Notes under the pieces: generated by a model
Databases searched by the model: none
What the model was told of the DNA's origin: nothing
Seen by the model: only the letters and a program-made list of their open reading frames with translations
Made by a program: the position numbers and the translations under genes
Shown here: positions 8,627 to 17,983 of the stretch, in pieces
Layout: each line of letters begins with the position of its first letter
How positions within the stretch are numbered: the first letter of the stretch is position 1
Source of the DNA: Myxococcaceae bacterium
Lineage (GTDB): Bacteria; Myxococcota; Myxococcia; Myxococcales; Myxococcaceae
Length of the DNA: 32,214 nucleotides
Direction: 5' to 3'
Assembly: GCA_017881265.1 (NCBI GenBank)
Contig: JADGRA010000010.1
Coordinates: 1 to 32,214 of the forward strand

Positions 8627-10069
8627 TTAGGGCGACTGCGTGCGGGGGAGTGGGGCTGCGGACTTCCGACTCCACCAGGCGTAGACCGGGAGGCCCGAGA
8701 CAACGAGCAGCAGACCGACGAGAGACTCCCGCGGCGATTGGGACAGCGTCGTGCAGACCAGCGCGAGGCAGACTGCGACGAAGAGCCCAGGTATCCAGGG
8801 ATAGCCCCAGGTTCGGTACGGACGGGGCGTATGCGGGCGTGTCTTCCGAAGCACGAACACCGCCATCCCACAGCCAGCATGGAAGAGGACGCCTGCGAAG
8901 ACCACGCACGTGTATAGCTGCTCATAGGTTCCCGACAGAGCGAGCACGATGGACCACGCGCCCTGGGCGACCAGGCTCCTCGAGGGCGTATGCGTTCGTG
9001 GGTGAACATAGGCAAGCGAGCGGAAGAAAAGCCCGTCCTCTGCCATGGGGAGATAGATGCGTGAGCAGCACAGGACGTTTGACGCCAGACAGCCGAACGT
9101 TGCCACGAGTACGGAGAGGGCGATTAGGCGGGCGCCGCTCGCGCCAAAGAGCGCGTTCGCTGCAGCCTCGGCGATCCGTGTGGAGTGACCAATCACCGAG
9201 ACAGGAAGGGCGCGGAGGTAGACTACGTTGGTGACGAGGTAGAGCCCCATCACCGCCATGGAACCCCTCACCAAACCGCGGGGCAGGTTCCTCCCCGGCT
9301 CACGCACCTCTCCGGCAGAGAAAGTGAGGACATACCAGCCGTCAAAGGTCCACAGCACCGCGACCATTCCAAGCGCTAGACCAGCGACTAGGCCAGTGGA
9401 GGGGAGCGGAGCGAGAAGGTCGAGTGAGGCTGTCGGCGGAACAGCGAGCCCAACGACGGCGAGACCGACGAGGGCAGCCACCTTGAGCACGGTAATCGCG
9501 TTCTGAACAAAGGCGCCCTCCCGAAGCCCCACGTAATTGACCGCGGTGTGAAATGCGATGGCCAAGGCCCCAGCCAATTGACCGCCACTCACGCTCCACG
9601 TCCACTCGGTACTCCCTACGTGCCAGAGGATGTGGTGCGTGGAGAAGAAGGGAACGAACGCCCCGACGTACTCGCCGAATCCGACGGCAATGGTTGCGAT
9701 GCCACCACTCATGATGACCAAGAAGGAGGTCCAGCCAAAAAGGAAGCCCCAGAAGCGGCCATAGGCCTCCTTGAGAAAATGGTACTGGCCCCCGGCGCGC
9801 GGGAACATGGCGCCGAGTTCCGCGTAGCTGAGCGCCCCTGCCAGCGTCAGCAGCCCACCCGAGCCCCACAAGAGCAGAATGAGTCCGCCTTGCGGGAGCC
9901 GTCGAGCGATGTCTCCCGTGGTGAGGAAGATACCGCTCCCAAGCATCGCCCCGGCGGTGATGAGAGCTCCATCCCAGGCTCCGAGGCGCCGCTCCAGACC
10001 CGCTTGTCCGGACGTCGCGCCGTCCTTTCCGGGTCTCACATCGTCCATCCTGTCACAACCAGCTTGCAC
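8627..10069 (-). CDS. APC-superfamily amino-acid permease
   Basis: A 480-aa inner-membrane transporter with about twelve hydrophobic segments. The first helix has the APC substrate motif GAMLGSGIFLTTG; YAELGAMFPRAGGQYHFLKEAYG is the conserved loop of the LAT/amino-acid-transporter branch; FDGWYVLTFSAGEVREPGRNLPRG is the helix-6/7 signature. Start GTG 10069 has GAGG about 9 nt upstream; ATG 10048 is an alternative. The Rieske oxygenase gene starts 35 bp away on the other strand. The pair may handle one amine or amino-acid substrate, an inference from position only. Confidence 0.9.
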   Translation of the reverse strand: MQAGCDRMDDVRPGKDGATSGQAGLERRLGAWDGALITAGAMLGSGIFLTTGDIARRLPQGGLILLLWGSGGLLTLAGALSYAELGAMFPRAGGQYHFLKEAYGRFWGFLFGWTSFLVIMSGGIATIAVGFGEYVGAFVPFFSTHHILWHVGSTEWTWSVSGGQLAGALAIAFHTAVNYVGLREGAFVQNAITVLKVAALVGLAVVGLAVPPTASLDLLAPLPSTGLVAGLALGMVAVLWTFDGWYVLTFSAGEVREPGRNLPRGLVRGSMAVMGLYLVTNVVYLRALPVSVIGHSTRIAEAAANALFGASGARLIALSVLVATFGCLASNVLCCSRIYLPMAEDGLFFRSLAYVHPRTHTPSRSLVAQGAWSIVLALSGTYEQLYTCVVFAGVLFHAGCGMAVFVLRKTRPHTPRPYRTWGYPWIPGLFVAVCLALVCTTLSQSPRESLVGLLLVVSGLPVYAWWSRKSAAPLPRTQSP

Positions 10070-10104
10070 GGGGCAGCGCCTCGGCTAAGACACCTGGGCA
10101 GAAT

Positions 10105-11328
10105 ATGCCTCGAACGTTTCTACAGGAGCTCAACCGATTCGATGCAAACCTGCCGCTCGCGCGCGCGAAGACGATCCCCGGGCAATGGTACCGCGACCCT
10201 CGAATGGAGTTGGCTGAACGCCGCGGCGTGTTTGGCGCGGCGTGGCAATTCGTTGGACGGTCCACCCAGCTCGAGGCGCCAGGCTCTTTTGTGACAGCCG
10301 ACATCGCGGGCGAGCCAGTCGTCATCGTACGTGACGACAAGGGCGTTCTGCGGGCCTTCTTCAATGTCTGTAGGCACCGCGCCGCTTGTGTCGTCACCGA
10401 GCCAGCGGGGACAACTCGCCGACTCCGCTGCAGGTACCACGGCTGGACTTACGACCTCGCTGGTCACCTTCAAGGTGCGCCGGAGTTCGACGGCGTCTTG
10501 AACTTTCGCAGAGAGGACAATGGTCTCCTGCCGATAGCGGTCGAAACGTGGGGACCGTTTGTCTTCGTAAACCTCGGGCCCCAGCCTCGTCCGTTACACC
10601 AGGTGCTTGCACCGTTGCCCGAGAAGCTGGACGGGCTCGCTGGTCTTCGGTTCGTCGAACATCGCAGCTACGAGCTTGCCTGCAACTGGAAGGTGTTCGT
10701 CGACAACTACCTCGACGGGGGCTACCACGTGAACAGCGTGCACCCGTCGCTCGCTGGCGTGCTCCAGTACTCGAAGTATCGGACAGAGTGCTTTGACCTG
10801 ACCACCCTCCAGACCAGCCCGTTGCGCACGCCGCATCCCGAACACGCCGATGCCTCCGCGTCGGCGGTCAGAATGGGCGAAATGGCCTTTTACGCCTGGG
10901 TATTTCCAAATTTCATGGTCAATCTCTACTCCGGAGTGATGGATACAAACGTGGTCCTTCCCCTTGGCCCCGAGCGCTGTCGGGTGGAGATCGACTTCTA
11001 CATTTCACACTCCGATGGTCCCGAGGCCCGCGCCTTTGCAGCCGAAAGTGTGGAGGTCGGCCACAAGATCCAGCTTGAGGACGTTGGCGTGTGTGAAGAT
11101 GTGCAGCGGGGCTTCGGGAGCAAGTCCTACGACACTGGTCGTTACAGCGTGCGGCGTGAAGCGGCCGTTCACCATTTTCACAAGCTGCTCTCGGCGCATT
11201 TGCGCCGGACGGTGCGAGGCGCTTCTGCGAAGCGCATTCCACGGGGAGCCCTTCCGAAGGCCGGTCACACCGCAGCCGCACGCACACAGGAAGGATCCCG
11301 CCGTTCCAGGCTGCCTCGAGCGAGGTGA
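10105..11328 (+). CDS. Rieske-type ring-hydroxylating / choline-monooxygenase-like oxygenase, alpha subunit
   Basis: A 407-aa oxygenase. The Rieske [2Fe-2S] motif is complete: Cys89-x-His91 (CRHRA), 17 residues, Cys109-x2-His112 (CRYHGW). The mononuclear iron site is NWKVFVDNYLDGGYHV with His208 and His213, and Asp326 in QLEDVGVCE. The DNYLDGGYH pattern is that of the choline monooxygenase / glycine-betaine demethylase branch rather than of naphthalene-type dioxygenases. No reductase gene is adjacent. Family members usually end soon after a HHFHKLL-like helix; here about 40 Arg/Ala-rich residues follow, which look like read-through into non-coding sequence. The start has only a weak ribosome site. 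Confidence 0.88.
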   Translation: MPRTFLQELNRFDANLPLARAKTIPGQWYRDPRMELAERRGVFGAAWQFVGRSTQLEAPGSFVTADIAGEPVVIVRDDKGVLRAFFNVCRHRAACVVTEPAGTTRRLRCRYHGWTYDLAGHLQGAPEFDGVLNFRREDNGLLPIAVETWGPFVFVNLGPQPRPLHQVLAPLPEKLDGLAGLRFVEHRSYELACNWKVFVDNYLDGGYHVNSVHPSLAGVLQYSKYRTECFDLTTLQTSPLRTPHPEHADASASAVRMGEMAFYAWVFPNFMVNLYSGVMDTNVVLPLGPERCRVEIDFYISHSDGPEARAFAAESVEVGHKIQLEDVGVCEDVQRGFGSKSYDTGRYSVRREAAVHHFHKLLSAHLRRTVRGASAKRIPRGALPKAGHTAAARTQEGSRRSRLPRAR

Positions 11329-11595
11329 ACGCAGGGATCCCCGAGCCGCAGTGTCGACGCAAACCGAGGAACCGCGCCCTCAGTCACGCTTAGGTCGTGT
11401 GGGCTGCTGCGCCGTCAGGGATGCCGCCCCCCCGGCACATCGTCTGCCCAGTGCAGATGAACATCTTGAGCGTGGTCGAGCTCGTCTTGCAGTAAAGCCA
11501 ATGACGGTGCCACCTCTTTTCGTTCAGAGAAGGGAAGGGGTCGCGCAGCCTCCGGATCCGTGGTCTGGTTCGCGCTTCGGTTCGGGAGGGAACGC

Positions 11596-13188
11596 ATGCA
11601 GACCTGGGATGCCATCCTCGTCGGGGGAGGCCATAACGGCCTGGTGACGGCGGCGTACCTCGCGAGGGCGGGACAGAAGGTGCTGGTGCTCGAGGCTCGG
11701 GACAGCGTCGGAGGCGCGGCTGTCACCGACGAGCCGTGGCCGGGTTTTCGGGTGTCAACCGCGGCGTATGTCGTGAGTCTCTTCCGCCCTGAGATTGTTC
11801 GCGACTTGGAACTGGGCCGGCACGGCTACCAGCTCCTTCCTCGCAACCCGTCCTCGTTCACCCCCTTCCCGGACGGCCGGTCCCTAACCATGGGTTCCGA
11901 TGCCGACCTGAATCGCCGCGAGGTGTCGAAATTCTCGTCGCGTGACGCCGACCGGTTACCGGCCTACGAGGCCATGCTGGAACGGATCGCGCAGGTCATC
12001 GAGCCAACGCTGGTCGAGACCCCCGCCGACCCGTTCTCGGGGCGGCCGCGCGACCTCTTCAGGCTGGCCCGAACGGGCTGGCGATTCTTGCGCTTGGGCA
12101 AGGACGGGCCGCGAGCGCTCGAGATATTGGCTGGCCCAGCGCGCGCCATTCTCGACCGCTGGTTTGAGTCGGACCAGCTGAAGGCCACCCTCGCCACCGA
12201 TGCCATCATTGGGGCGATGGCGTCGCCCTCGACCCCGGGAACCGCCTACGTGCTCTTCCACCACGTGATGGGGGAGTGCAACGGGGCGAGAGGCGTCTGG
12301 GGCTACGTGAAGGGCGGGATGGGTTCGCTCAGCGAGGCGCTCGCCTCGGCAGCTCGCGCCGCGGGTGCTGAAATTCGAACCGGGACGCGAGTGGCGAAGG
12401 TGCACGTCCGGGAAGGGCGGGCGGTCGGAGTCATCCTCGAGGATGGCGCCGAGCTTCCGGCTCGAAGGGTGGTCTCGAACGCAGACGCCACCGTCACCCT
12501 GCTGGGGCTGGTGGGGGCCGAGCACCTCCCGGAAGACGTGGCCGAGGCGGTCCGCGCCATCGACTACTCGAGCGCCTCCCTGAAGATTAACCTCGCGCTC
12601 TCGGAGCTCCCGAGCTTCACCGCGGTTCCGGGCCACACCCCCGGCCCGCAGCACCGCGGCACCATCCACATCTGCCCGAGCGTCGAGTACATCGAGCGAG
12701 CCTACGACGACGCACGCGCCGGGCGCCCATCCGCGTCCCCAGTGCTCGAGTGCACAATCCCCTCGGCGGTGGATCCGACGGTGGCACCGCCGGGACAGCA
12801 CGTCATGCAAATGTTCGTCCAGTATGCCCCCTACCGGCTGGCCAATGGGAGCTGGGACGAGCGGGGGGAAGCCTTCGCTGACCGCTGCGTCGAACTGGTC
12901 GAGGAAGCCGCCCCCGGTTTCCGCCGCAGCATCCTCGGACGCGAGGTGCTCACGCCGCTCGACCTAGAGCGGCGGTTCGGGCTAACCGGCGGGAACATTT
13001 TTCAAGGCGCGATGGGTCTCTCGCAGCTCAACTTTATGCGGCCCATCCCGGGTTGGGCCGACTACCGCACCCCCGTCCAAGGACTCTATATGTGCGGAGC
13101 TGCCACCCACCCTGGGGGCGGCGTTATGGGGGCGTGCGGGCTGAATGCGGCGCGTGAAATTCTCCGCGACGTACGCCGCCGCCGCTGA
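11596..13188 (+). CDS. FAD-dependent oxidoreductase, phytoene-desaturase / PYROXD2-like family
   Basis: A 530-aa flavoprotein. The FAD-binding dinucleotide motif GGGHNGLVTAAYLARAG is at residues 9-25, ending with LEARDSVGGAAVT. Near the C-terminus, GLYMCGAATHPGGGVMGACGLNAAREIL is the conserved FAD-closing motif of CrtI-type amine oxidases/desaturases. The sequence resembles the PYROXD2-like subgroup more than carotenoid desaturases, and no carotenoid genes flank it. ATG 11596 has GGGAGGG 5 nt upstream, so the longer ORF from 11560 is rejected. Substrate unknown. It follows the Rieske gene after about 270 bp without a recognised gene. Confidence 0.88.
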   Translation: MQTWDAILVGGGHNGLVTAAYLARAGQKVLVLEARDSVGGAAVTDEPWPGFRVSTAAYVVSLFRPEIVRDLELGRHGYQLLPRNPSSFTPFPDGRSLTMGSDADLNRREVSKFSSRDADRLPAYEAMLERIAQVIEPTLVETPADPFSGRPRDLFRLARTGWRFLRLGKDGPRALEILAGPARAILDRWFESDQLKATLATDAIIGAMASPSTPGTAYVLFHHVMGECNGARGVWGYVKGGMGSLSEALASAARAAGAEIRTGTRVAKVHVREGRAVGVILEDGAELPARRVVSNADATVTLLGLVGAEHLPEDVAEAVRAIDYSSASLKINLALSELPSFTAVPGHTPGPQHRGTIHICPSVEYIERAYDDARAGRPSASPVLECTIPSAVDPTVAPPGQHVMQMFVQYAPYRLANGSWDERGEAFADRCVELVEEAAPGFRRSILGREVLTPLDLERRFGLTGGNIFQGAMGLSQLNFMRPIPGWADYRTPVQGLYMCGAATHPGGGVMGACGLNAAREILRDVRRRR

Positions 13189-13451
13189 GAGGCGAGCGGC
13201 CGCCGGTGTCGGCAGCGCGTCCCAGAGGTCGATGCTTGAACCGGTGAGCCGCCCCCGTTCATCGATCACGAGGGGTTGGAACGACGGATGCGACGGCGCG
13301 AATCTCGGCGTGTTTCTCCTCCGCCATAGTCGGCGAGGCAAGCGCCAAAGGAAGGAGCATCCTGACGTTCGCAAAAACCTTGTCCCTTGCGGAACCATTG
13401 ACGATCACAGTGGCTCGAGGCCACGCGCGGCCGGCGGCAGTAGCGTCGATG

Positions 13452-13949
13452 TCAACGGTGGATGTGCACCAGTCGGCACGCGACGCGTGGCACAGAGTTT
13501 CCTGTCGCGCCCGGGGCAGTGGCCGAGCCGAGAATCTCCTCACCACCCGCCACCACGGCAAAATCGAACACGGCTGGGCCAAGGACCTGGCCGCCGAGCT
13601 CCTGGAAACTGTAGATGACCTGGCCTAGGCAGTCGCGGCTCGCGTCCAGTGTGGCTTCGCCGTCCAGCTTCCACGGGAGCGATCCGAAGTTCGAGTTGAG
13701 CGTGGCGTCGACGGCGAAATGCCCACGGCCGTCGCCCCGTACCATGCCGACCGCCGCGATGGGCTGCAGGCCGCCCTGGAAGTCTGGATAAGAACCCCAG
13801 CATTCGAAACCATACAGCCCCGCTGTATTGGCGAAGCTGCATGATTTCCCTGACGTGAACTCACCATCCCGGTCGACCGGCGTTGCCCCGGAGAGGACGA
13901 CGGCTCCCACCAACATGGTCAAGCCGGCAAGCACTCGAATGACGCGCAT
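13452..13949 (-). CDS. Small exported protein of unknown function
   Basis: A 165-aa product. The signal peptide is MRVIRVLAGLTMLVGAVVLSG. The mature part has FECWGSYPDF, a central GHFAVDATLNSNFG stretch, and a GPAVFDFAVVAGGEEI motif before the end. Four cysteines outside the signal (Ser-Cys-Ser, Glu-Cys-Trp, Asp-Cys-Leu, Ala-Cys-Arg) could form disulfides. The alternating strand pattern suggests a small beta-barrel. I have seen similar VVxGGEEIxG patterns in uncharacterised exported proteins but cannot name the family. ATG 13949 is preceded by GGGAG at about 7 nt. It is downstream of the regulator gene on the same strand. Confidence 0.7.
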   Translation of the reverse strand: MRVIRVLAGLTMLVGAVVLSGATPVDRDGEFTSGKSCSFANTAGLYGFECWGSYPDFQGGLQPIAAVGMVRGDGRGHFAVDATLNSNFGSLPWKLDGEATLDASRDCLGQVIYSFQELGGQVLGPAVFDFAVVAGGEEILGSATAPGATGNSVPRVACRLVHIHR

Positions 13950-14020
13950 GATGCTTCTCCCTGGCACGGAGCCCCCCGATTGAGACTTCCGTTCGCCCGA
14001 GGAGGCTAGCGAACGCTGCG

Positions 14021-16195
14021 TTACCGCAGCGTGACCGGTGCTTCGGGGTCACTCGCGAGCATTCCCAGGGTACGGAGAATGGCTTGAAATCGAGTGCTCC
14101 CGCGGAGCGGGTCGAGCGTCGGGTGTACGGCTGCAAAGACCAGGAAGTTGCTCCTCGCCTTGACCGCTCGCTCCAGCGCCGCGAGTCCTTTGTCGACCTC
14201 GCCCAGAGCACCGTGCACGCCCGCAAGCCAATACCAGACCGGGCTCTTGGGCGGCAGCTCCGCCTCAACGGACGCGCTCAGGGTCTGGGCCTCCGACGTT
14301 GCCCCTGCTCGTGCCAGGGCGCGCGCGAGGTGGGCGGTGAACATCGGGCTTCCCTGCGTCGCCTCCGCAAGCGAACGCGCCAGGCGCACGGCCTCAGAAG
14401 TCCGCCCGAGTTCCTCCAGCGTCATCTCCAGCACCCAAAGGGCGAGGGGGAAAGTCCCATTAAGTTCAAGGGTGGCACGGCAGGTTGCTTCTGCCAGATC
14501 GTGACGCCGGGCGAGATAGGCGATGTACGCCACGTAGGCATTAGCAGGAAGCGACAGAGGGTCGGCATCCCGGGCCTTCGCAGCCTCCGCAAGAGCGGCC
14601 TCGAAGCGACCGGCATGGGCGAGCACGTAAAAGGCATAGAGGGAGCGGAGGACGACGTCCTGCGGCTCGTTTTCGAGTGCCCGAAGAGCACTTTCCTCGG
14701 ATCCCTTCCAATCCCAGGCATACATCGCCAGGCCCAGAGACCTGGCGCTGTGCGCGCTGGCCAGGTCGGGATCGAGGGCCAACGCAAGGGCTGCAGTCTC
14801 GAGCGCGCGAGGGAGACAATCCCCGGTAGACACCCCGCAATACACTGGTAGCGCGACGAGCGCGTTCGCCAACCCGCCGTGTGCGGCCGCGTAGAGCGGA
14901 TCGCGCTCGACTGCCTCCTCGAAGAGGGCCCGCGCCTTCTCCAAATCCGCCGGGGACCGCTTGTAGAGGTGAAACTGGCCCCGCAAGAAGAGGAGATAGG
15001 CGTCGCGGTCACTGGTTCCCCGGCTGGGGCGGCGCGACCTCGATGCGACCTCGCGCTCCAGCGCTGGCGCAATACGCCGGAAGACTTCACCCGGGAGGTT
15101 GACCGCGTCGGCAAGCGGCATCTCGAAGGTATCTGCCCATCGGTGAAAGCCGCTCTCGACGTCAATCAGCTGTGCCGTGACGCGAACGCGTTCGCCGGTG
15201 CGCCGAATGCTTCCCTCCACGAGGTGAGAGACTCCGAGACGCGAGCCAATCCGCCGAACGTCGTCGTTTCGCCCCTTGAACGCAAAGGACGACGTACGTG
15301 CGGCTACCGAGAGCCCCTTGAATGACGAGAGGTCGGCGATGAGCTCCTCCGTCATCCCGTCGCAGAAATACTCGAAGTCGGCATCGTCACCGAGGTTGAG
15401 GAACGGCAGGACAGCGATGGAGCCGGGCGGATGCTCGGCTGAAGAGTGCGTCCAGAGCGCGCCGGCCTTGGGCCGTCCGCTCGCGCGGAGGGCGCGGCCC
15501 AGACGCTGAGTCTCCGGCGACGGCCCAACACCAAAGTCCCGGCGCAGATGTGCAGTAAACGCATCATGAACGTCAAGAGCGCGCGCTCGTTCGCCCTGCC
15601 GGTCAAGCATGAGTGCCAGCCGGACCATCGCCGCCTCGTTGTCCGGGTCGAATTCGAGGGTTCGTGCGGCCCACTCGCTAGCCGGTGCCAGCTCGCCGGC
15701 CGCGTCCGCTTCCTCCGCGAGGGTGGTCGCTGCTGCTGCCGCTCGGGCTTGCAGTCGAGCGCGCATCGACATCATCCAGGTGTCGAACTCTGGAGCGCCG
15801 GGAATGGAGAACCCGGCGAGGAATTCCCCGGCGAACAGCCGCAAGGCCTCCATGTGGCGGCCCGCGTCGCAAGCTGCGTCGAACGCCGCCGCGTCACACC
15901 ACAGGAGCTCCGAGTCGCAGACGAGGGCGTCTCGGCCGAGACCTCGGATGGCCCGCTCCCCAAGAGCGTTGCGAAGCACCCTTACAGACTGACGAAGTGC
16001 CGCGTGCGCGTGCGCGGCCTCCGCCTCCGGCCAGAAGAGGGTGAGCAGCGCGCCCCGGCGCTGCGGACCGGCTGGCCGTGCGGCTGCCAGGTACACCAAG
16101 AGTGCGAGGCGCCTTGAACGTCCCTGGATGGTCGCCAGGGAGTTCCCCCCGGAGCCCTCGATGTTCAAGGTTCCTAGGGTGCGCAGCTCGATCAT
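14021..16195 (-). CDS. BTAD / TolB-like / TPR transcriptional regulator
   Basis: A 724-aa regulator with three parts. Residues about 1-90 form an OmpR/SARP-type winged helix (IELRTLGTLNIEG, SRRLALLVYLAA, ALRQSVRVLRNALG). About 100-245 is a bacterial transcriptional activation domain with TPR helices (EFLAGFSIPGAPEFDTWM to HLRRDFGVGPSPETQRL). From about 270 comes a TolB-N-like domain (SIAVLPFLNLGDDADFEYFCDGMTEELI, VAARTSSFAFKG, HLVEGSIRRTGERVRVTAQLID), then TPR repeats to the end. This is the COG5616-type arrangement of cytosolic signal-responsive regulators. It is divergent from the HAF-repeat gene, which it might control. ATG 16195 begins at the family start MIELRTLG; no good ribosome site is visible, and the ORF is open to 16396. 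Confidence 0.88.
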   Translation of the reverse strand: MIELRTLGTLNIEGSGGNSLATIQGRSRRLALLVYLAAARPAGPQRRGALLTLFWPEAEAAHAHAALRQSVRVLRNALGERAIRGLGRDALVCDSELLWCDAAAFDAACDAGRHMEALRLFAGEFLAGFSIPGAPEFDTWMMSMRARLQARAAAAATTLAEEADAAGELAPASEWAARTLEFDPDNEAAMVRLALMLDRQGERARALDVHDAFTAHLRRDFGVGPSPETQRLGRALRASGRPKAGALWTHSSAEHPPGSIAVLPFLNLGDDADFEYFCDGMTEELIADLSSFKGLSVAARTSSFAFKGRNDDVRRIGSRLGVSHLVEGSIRRTGERVRVTAQLIDVESGFHRWADTFEMPLADAVNLPGEVFRRIAPALEREVASRSRRPSRGTSDRDAYLLFLRGQFHLYKRSPADLEKARALFEEAVERDPLYAAAHGGLANALVALPVYCGVSTGDCLPRALETAALALALDPDLASAHSARSLGLAMYAWDWKGSEESALRALENEPQDVVLRSLYAFYVLAHAGRFEAALAEAAKARDADPLSLPANAYVAYIAYLARRHDLAEATCRATLELNGTFPLALWVLEMTLEELGRTSEAVRLARSLAEATQGSPMFTAHLARALARAGATSEAQTLSASVEAELPPKSPVWYWLAGVHGALGEVDKGLAALERAVKARSNFLVFAAVHPTLDPLRGSTRFQAILRTLGMLASDPEAPVTLR

Positions 16196-16764
16196 GGGGG
16201 AGTAAGCCTGCACGCGCCGGGCCCACGCCACCAGTGAATAGGTCAGGTGCCTCGCCAATTGGCGGTCCCCGGGCGTAGCTTCATGAGACTCGCGATTGGG
16301 AAGCACGCTCGGAGCGCCAAACCGGGCTCCCAGAACGGAGACTCGCTGAGCTGAATCATCAATAGTTCCGGGGCGAACCGGGCGTTGGCGAGCCACAGTG
16401 CATCACGACTACGCCGCACCGCGTGACGCGCGGGATCGAGAAAGCAGCCAACACGGGCGCCCCGGGCCTGAAGTGGCCAGCGATGCCGAAAGCTTAGGTG
16501 GGCGATCAACTTCGGCGCCCCAGCATCCGCCAGCCCAAGGACGGCTCGCGGCTCCTGCATGCTCCCGGTAACGGAGCGGTGACGCCCACCGGCGAGACTC
16601 CTCAGCCGCTCGGCTTTGGGAAAGCCTTATTGGCGCCGAGGGGGAGTTCAAACATGAAGTCCATGATTCGCAGAGCGACGAACGACAGCCCGACTCGCGT
16701 CGGGACGAGAGAGTTTCCCGAAGCAGCGTGCAGCATCCGGAAGGATGAAACTGAGGGGGAGGGA
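16196..16764. promoter_or_regulatory. Divergent intergenic region between regulator and HAF-repeat gene
   Basis: About 570 bp between the two chosen starts. Both reading frames stay open for a while into it (minus to 16396, plus from 16498), but neither extension resembles its family. It must hold the promoters of both genes; I could not pick convincing -35/-10 boxes or operators. Confidence 0.3.
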
Positions 16765-17847
16765 ATGCACCTCACCGAAAAGGTAGGACCAGCGCGACAT
16801 GCTGGCTTCATGCTGTCGGTACTCCTGAGCGTTGCTTCGCTCGTCTCTGCGGGCGTCGCATGCGCTCCGAGCCCAGACAGTACGAGTCCAGGCATCAGCC
16901 GAAGCTCTATCGCCGGGACTGTCAGGCACTCCCTGAAACTGCCCGGAGGGTCGAAGCACTCCGAGCTCGCCCAGAGAGCCGGGGTCGGGATGCCGAAGAC
17001 GGCTCTCGTGGCAAGCGTGAAGCTGCCGACACGCAGCTACCGCTTTGAGGTATTCGATGGTGTGTTGGGCGCACTTGCAACGACCGTCAACTCCATCAAT
17101 GACTTTGGAGACACCGTGGGCAATTACTTCGACGCCCAAGGCAACCTTCACGGATTCGTCCGGCATGCTGGCGTCATCAAGACAGTCGACGTCCCCGGTG
17201 CGCTAGGCACCGACTGGAGGTCCGTCAACGACTTCGGCGTGATCATTGGCGGGTTTGGAGATGTCGCGACGGACGATGTCCATGGCATCAAGCTCACACC
17301 TGACGGCAAGATGGCGGAATTCGATTTTCCAGGGGCCACGGATACGTTTCCGGGTCAGAACAACAACCGTGGCGAAATCGCTGGCTACTATGACTTGGGC
17401 GATTTTACGGGAACTGGTTTCCTGCTCCGTGGCGGAAAATACACCGTCCTCAACGACCCACCCGACGCGGAGCCGATGCAAAACTACCCCACCGGCATCA
17501 ACGACTTCGGGGTGATTGTCGGGCAATTCTTGGACCCGAACTTCAACAGCCACGGCTTCATTTTGCGTGACGGTGTCTACACAACGGTCGATGTTCCGGC
17601 TGCGGTGTTCACCTACGTGAGTCAGTTGAACGACCTCGGCCAGGCCGTTGGCGTTTACATCAGCGCTGACGATTCGGTGGTGGGCTTCGTACTCGAGACG
17701 AGGAAGAATCTCTTCTCCTCCGTCCTCTGCCCCGGCGGACTTCACACCGAGACCAACGCCATCAACAATCGGGGCCAGCTTGCAGGCACCTGTCGCACCG
17801 TTGCGGGGGGGCCGCGGCGCGGTTTCGTCGCCACGCCCGGCGAATAA
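16765..17847 (+). CDS. Secreted HAF-repeat protein
   Basis: A 360-aa exported protein. The signal peptide includes MLSVLLSVASLVSAGVAC; a Cys could make it a lipoprotein, although the lipobox is not ideal. From about residue 95 there are six copies of the HAF-type repeat, with cores SINDFGDTVGNY, SVNDFGVIIGGF, NNNRGEIAGYY, GINDFGVIVGQF, QLNDLGQAVGVY and AINNRGQLAGTC, each followed by a GFV or GFLL strand. Such repeats form beta-propeller-like extracellular domains of unknown role. ATG 16765 lies directly behind GGGGGAGGGA; longer in-frame starts (16498, 16654) place non-homologous basic sequence ahead of the signal peptide. Confidence 0.8.
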   Translation: MHLTEKVGPARHAGFMLSVLLSVASLVSAGVACAPSPDSTSPGISRSSIAGTVRHSLKLPGGSKHSELAQRAGVGMPKTALVASVKLPTRSYRFEVFDGVLGALATTVNSINDFGDTVGNYFDAQGNLHGFVRHAGVIKTVDVPGALGTDWRSVNDFGVIIGGFGDVATDDVHGIKLTPDGKMAEFDFPGATDTFPGQNNNRGEIAGYYDLGDFTGTGFLLRGGKYTVLNDPPDAEPMQNYPTGINDFGVIVGQFLDPNFNSHGFILRDGVYTTVDVPAAVFTYVSQLNDLGQAVGVYISADDSVVGFVLETRKNLFSSVLCPGGLHTETNAINNRGQLAGTCRTVAGGPRRGFVATPGE

Positions 17848-17868
17848 TGAGGAGGGTGGGTGAGTTCT

Positions 17869-17890
17869 CCAGGGGCGGCGCGCCCCCTGG
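17869..17890 (+). terminator. Hairpin downstream of HAF-repeat gene
   Basis: CCAGGGGCG / CGCCCCCTGG form a near-perfect stem with one bulge, 22 bp past the stop, followed by TTTA. Plausible intrinsic terminator between the convergent HAF and GNAT genes. Confidence 0.45.
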
Positions 17891-17983
17891 TTTACGGCTC
17901 GGTCGGGGCTCCTGCGTCGGCCTCGTGAGGTGATGGCCGAGCGCGTCTCGAATGCGTATCCCCTGCGACCGTGCCGGGCGCGC

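Noticed and set aside
11329-11595. Minus-strand stretch LALLQDELDHAQDVHLHW resembling a ferritin-like helix
   Set aside because: Too short, no start or second helix, and the frame runs into low-complexity sequence.
11956-12810. 284-aa minus-strand ORF over the FAD oxidoreductase
   Set aside because: Antisense shadow of a clear flavoprotein; Arg/Gly/His-rich and without motifs.
13259-13582. Minus-strand 107-aa ORF next to the small exported protein
   Set aside because: Overlaps the 3' end of that gene in another frame; its MLLPLALASPTMAEE part looks like a signal peptide but is followed by only 20 residues.
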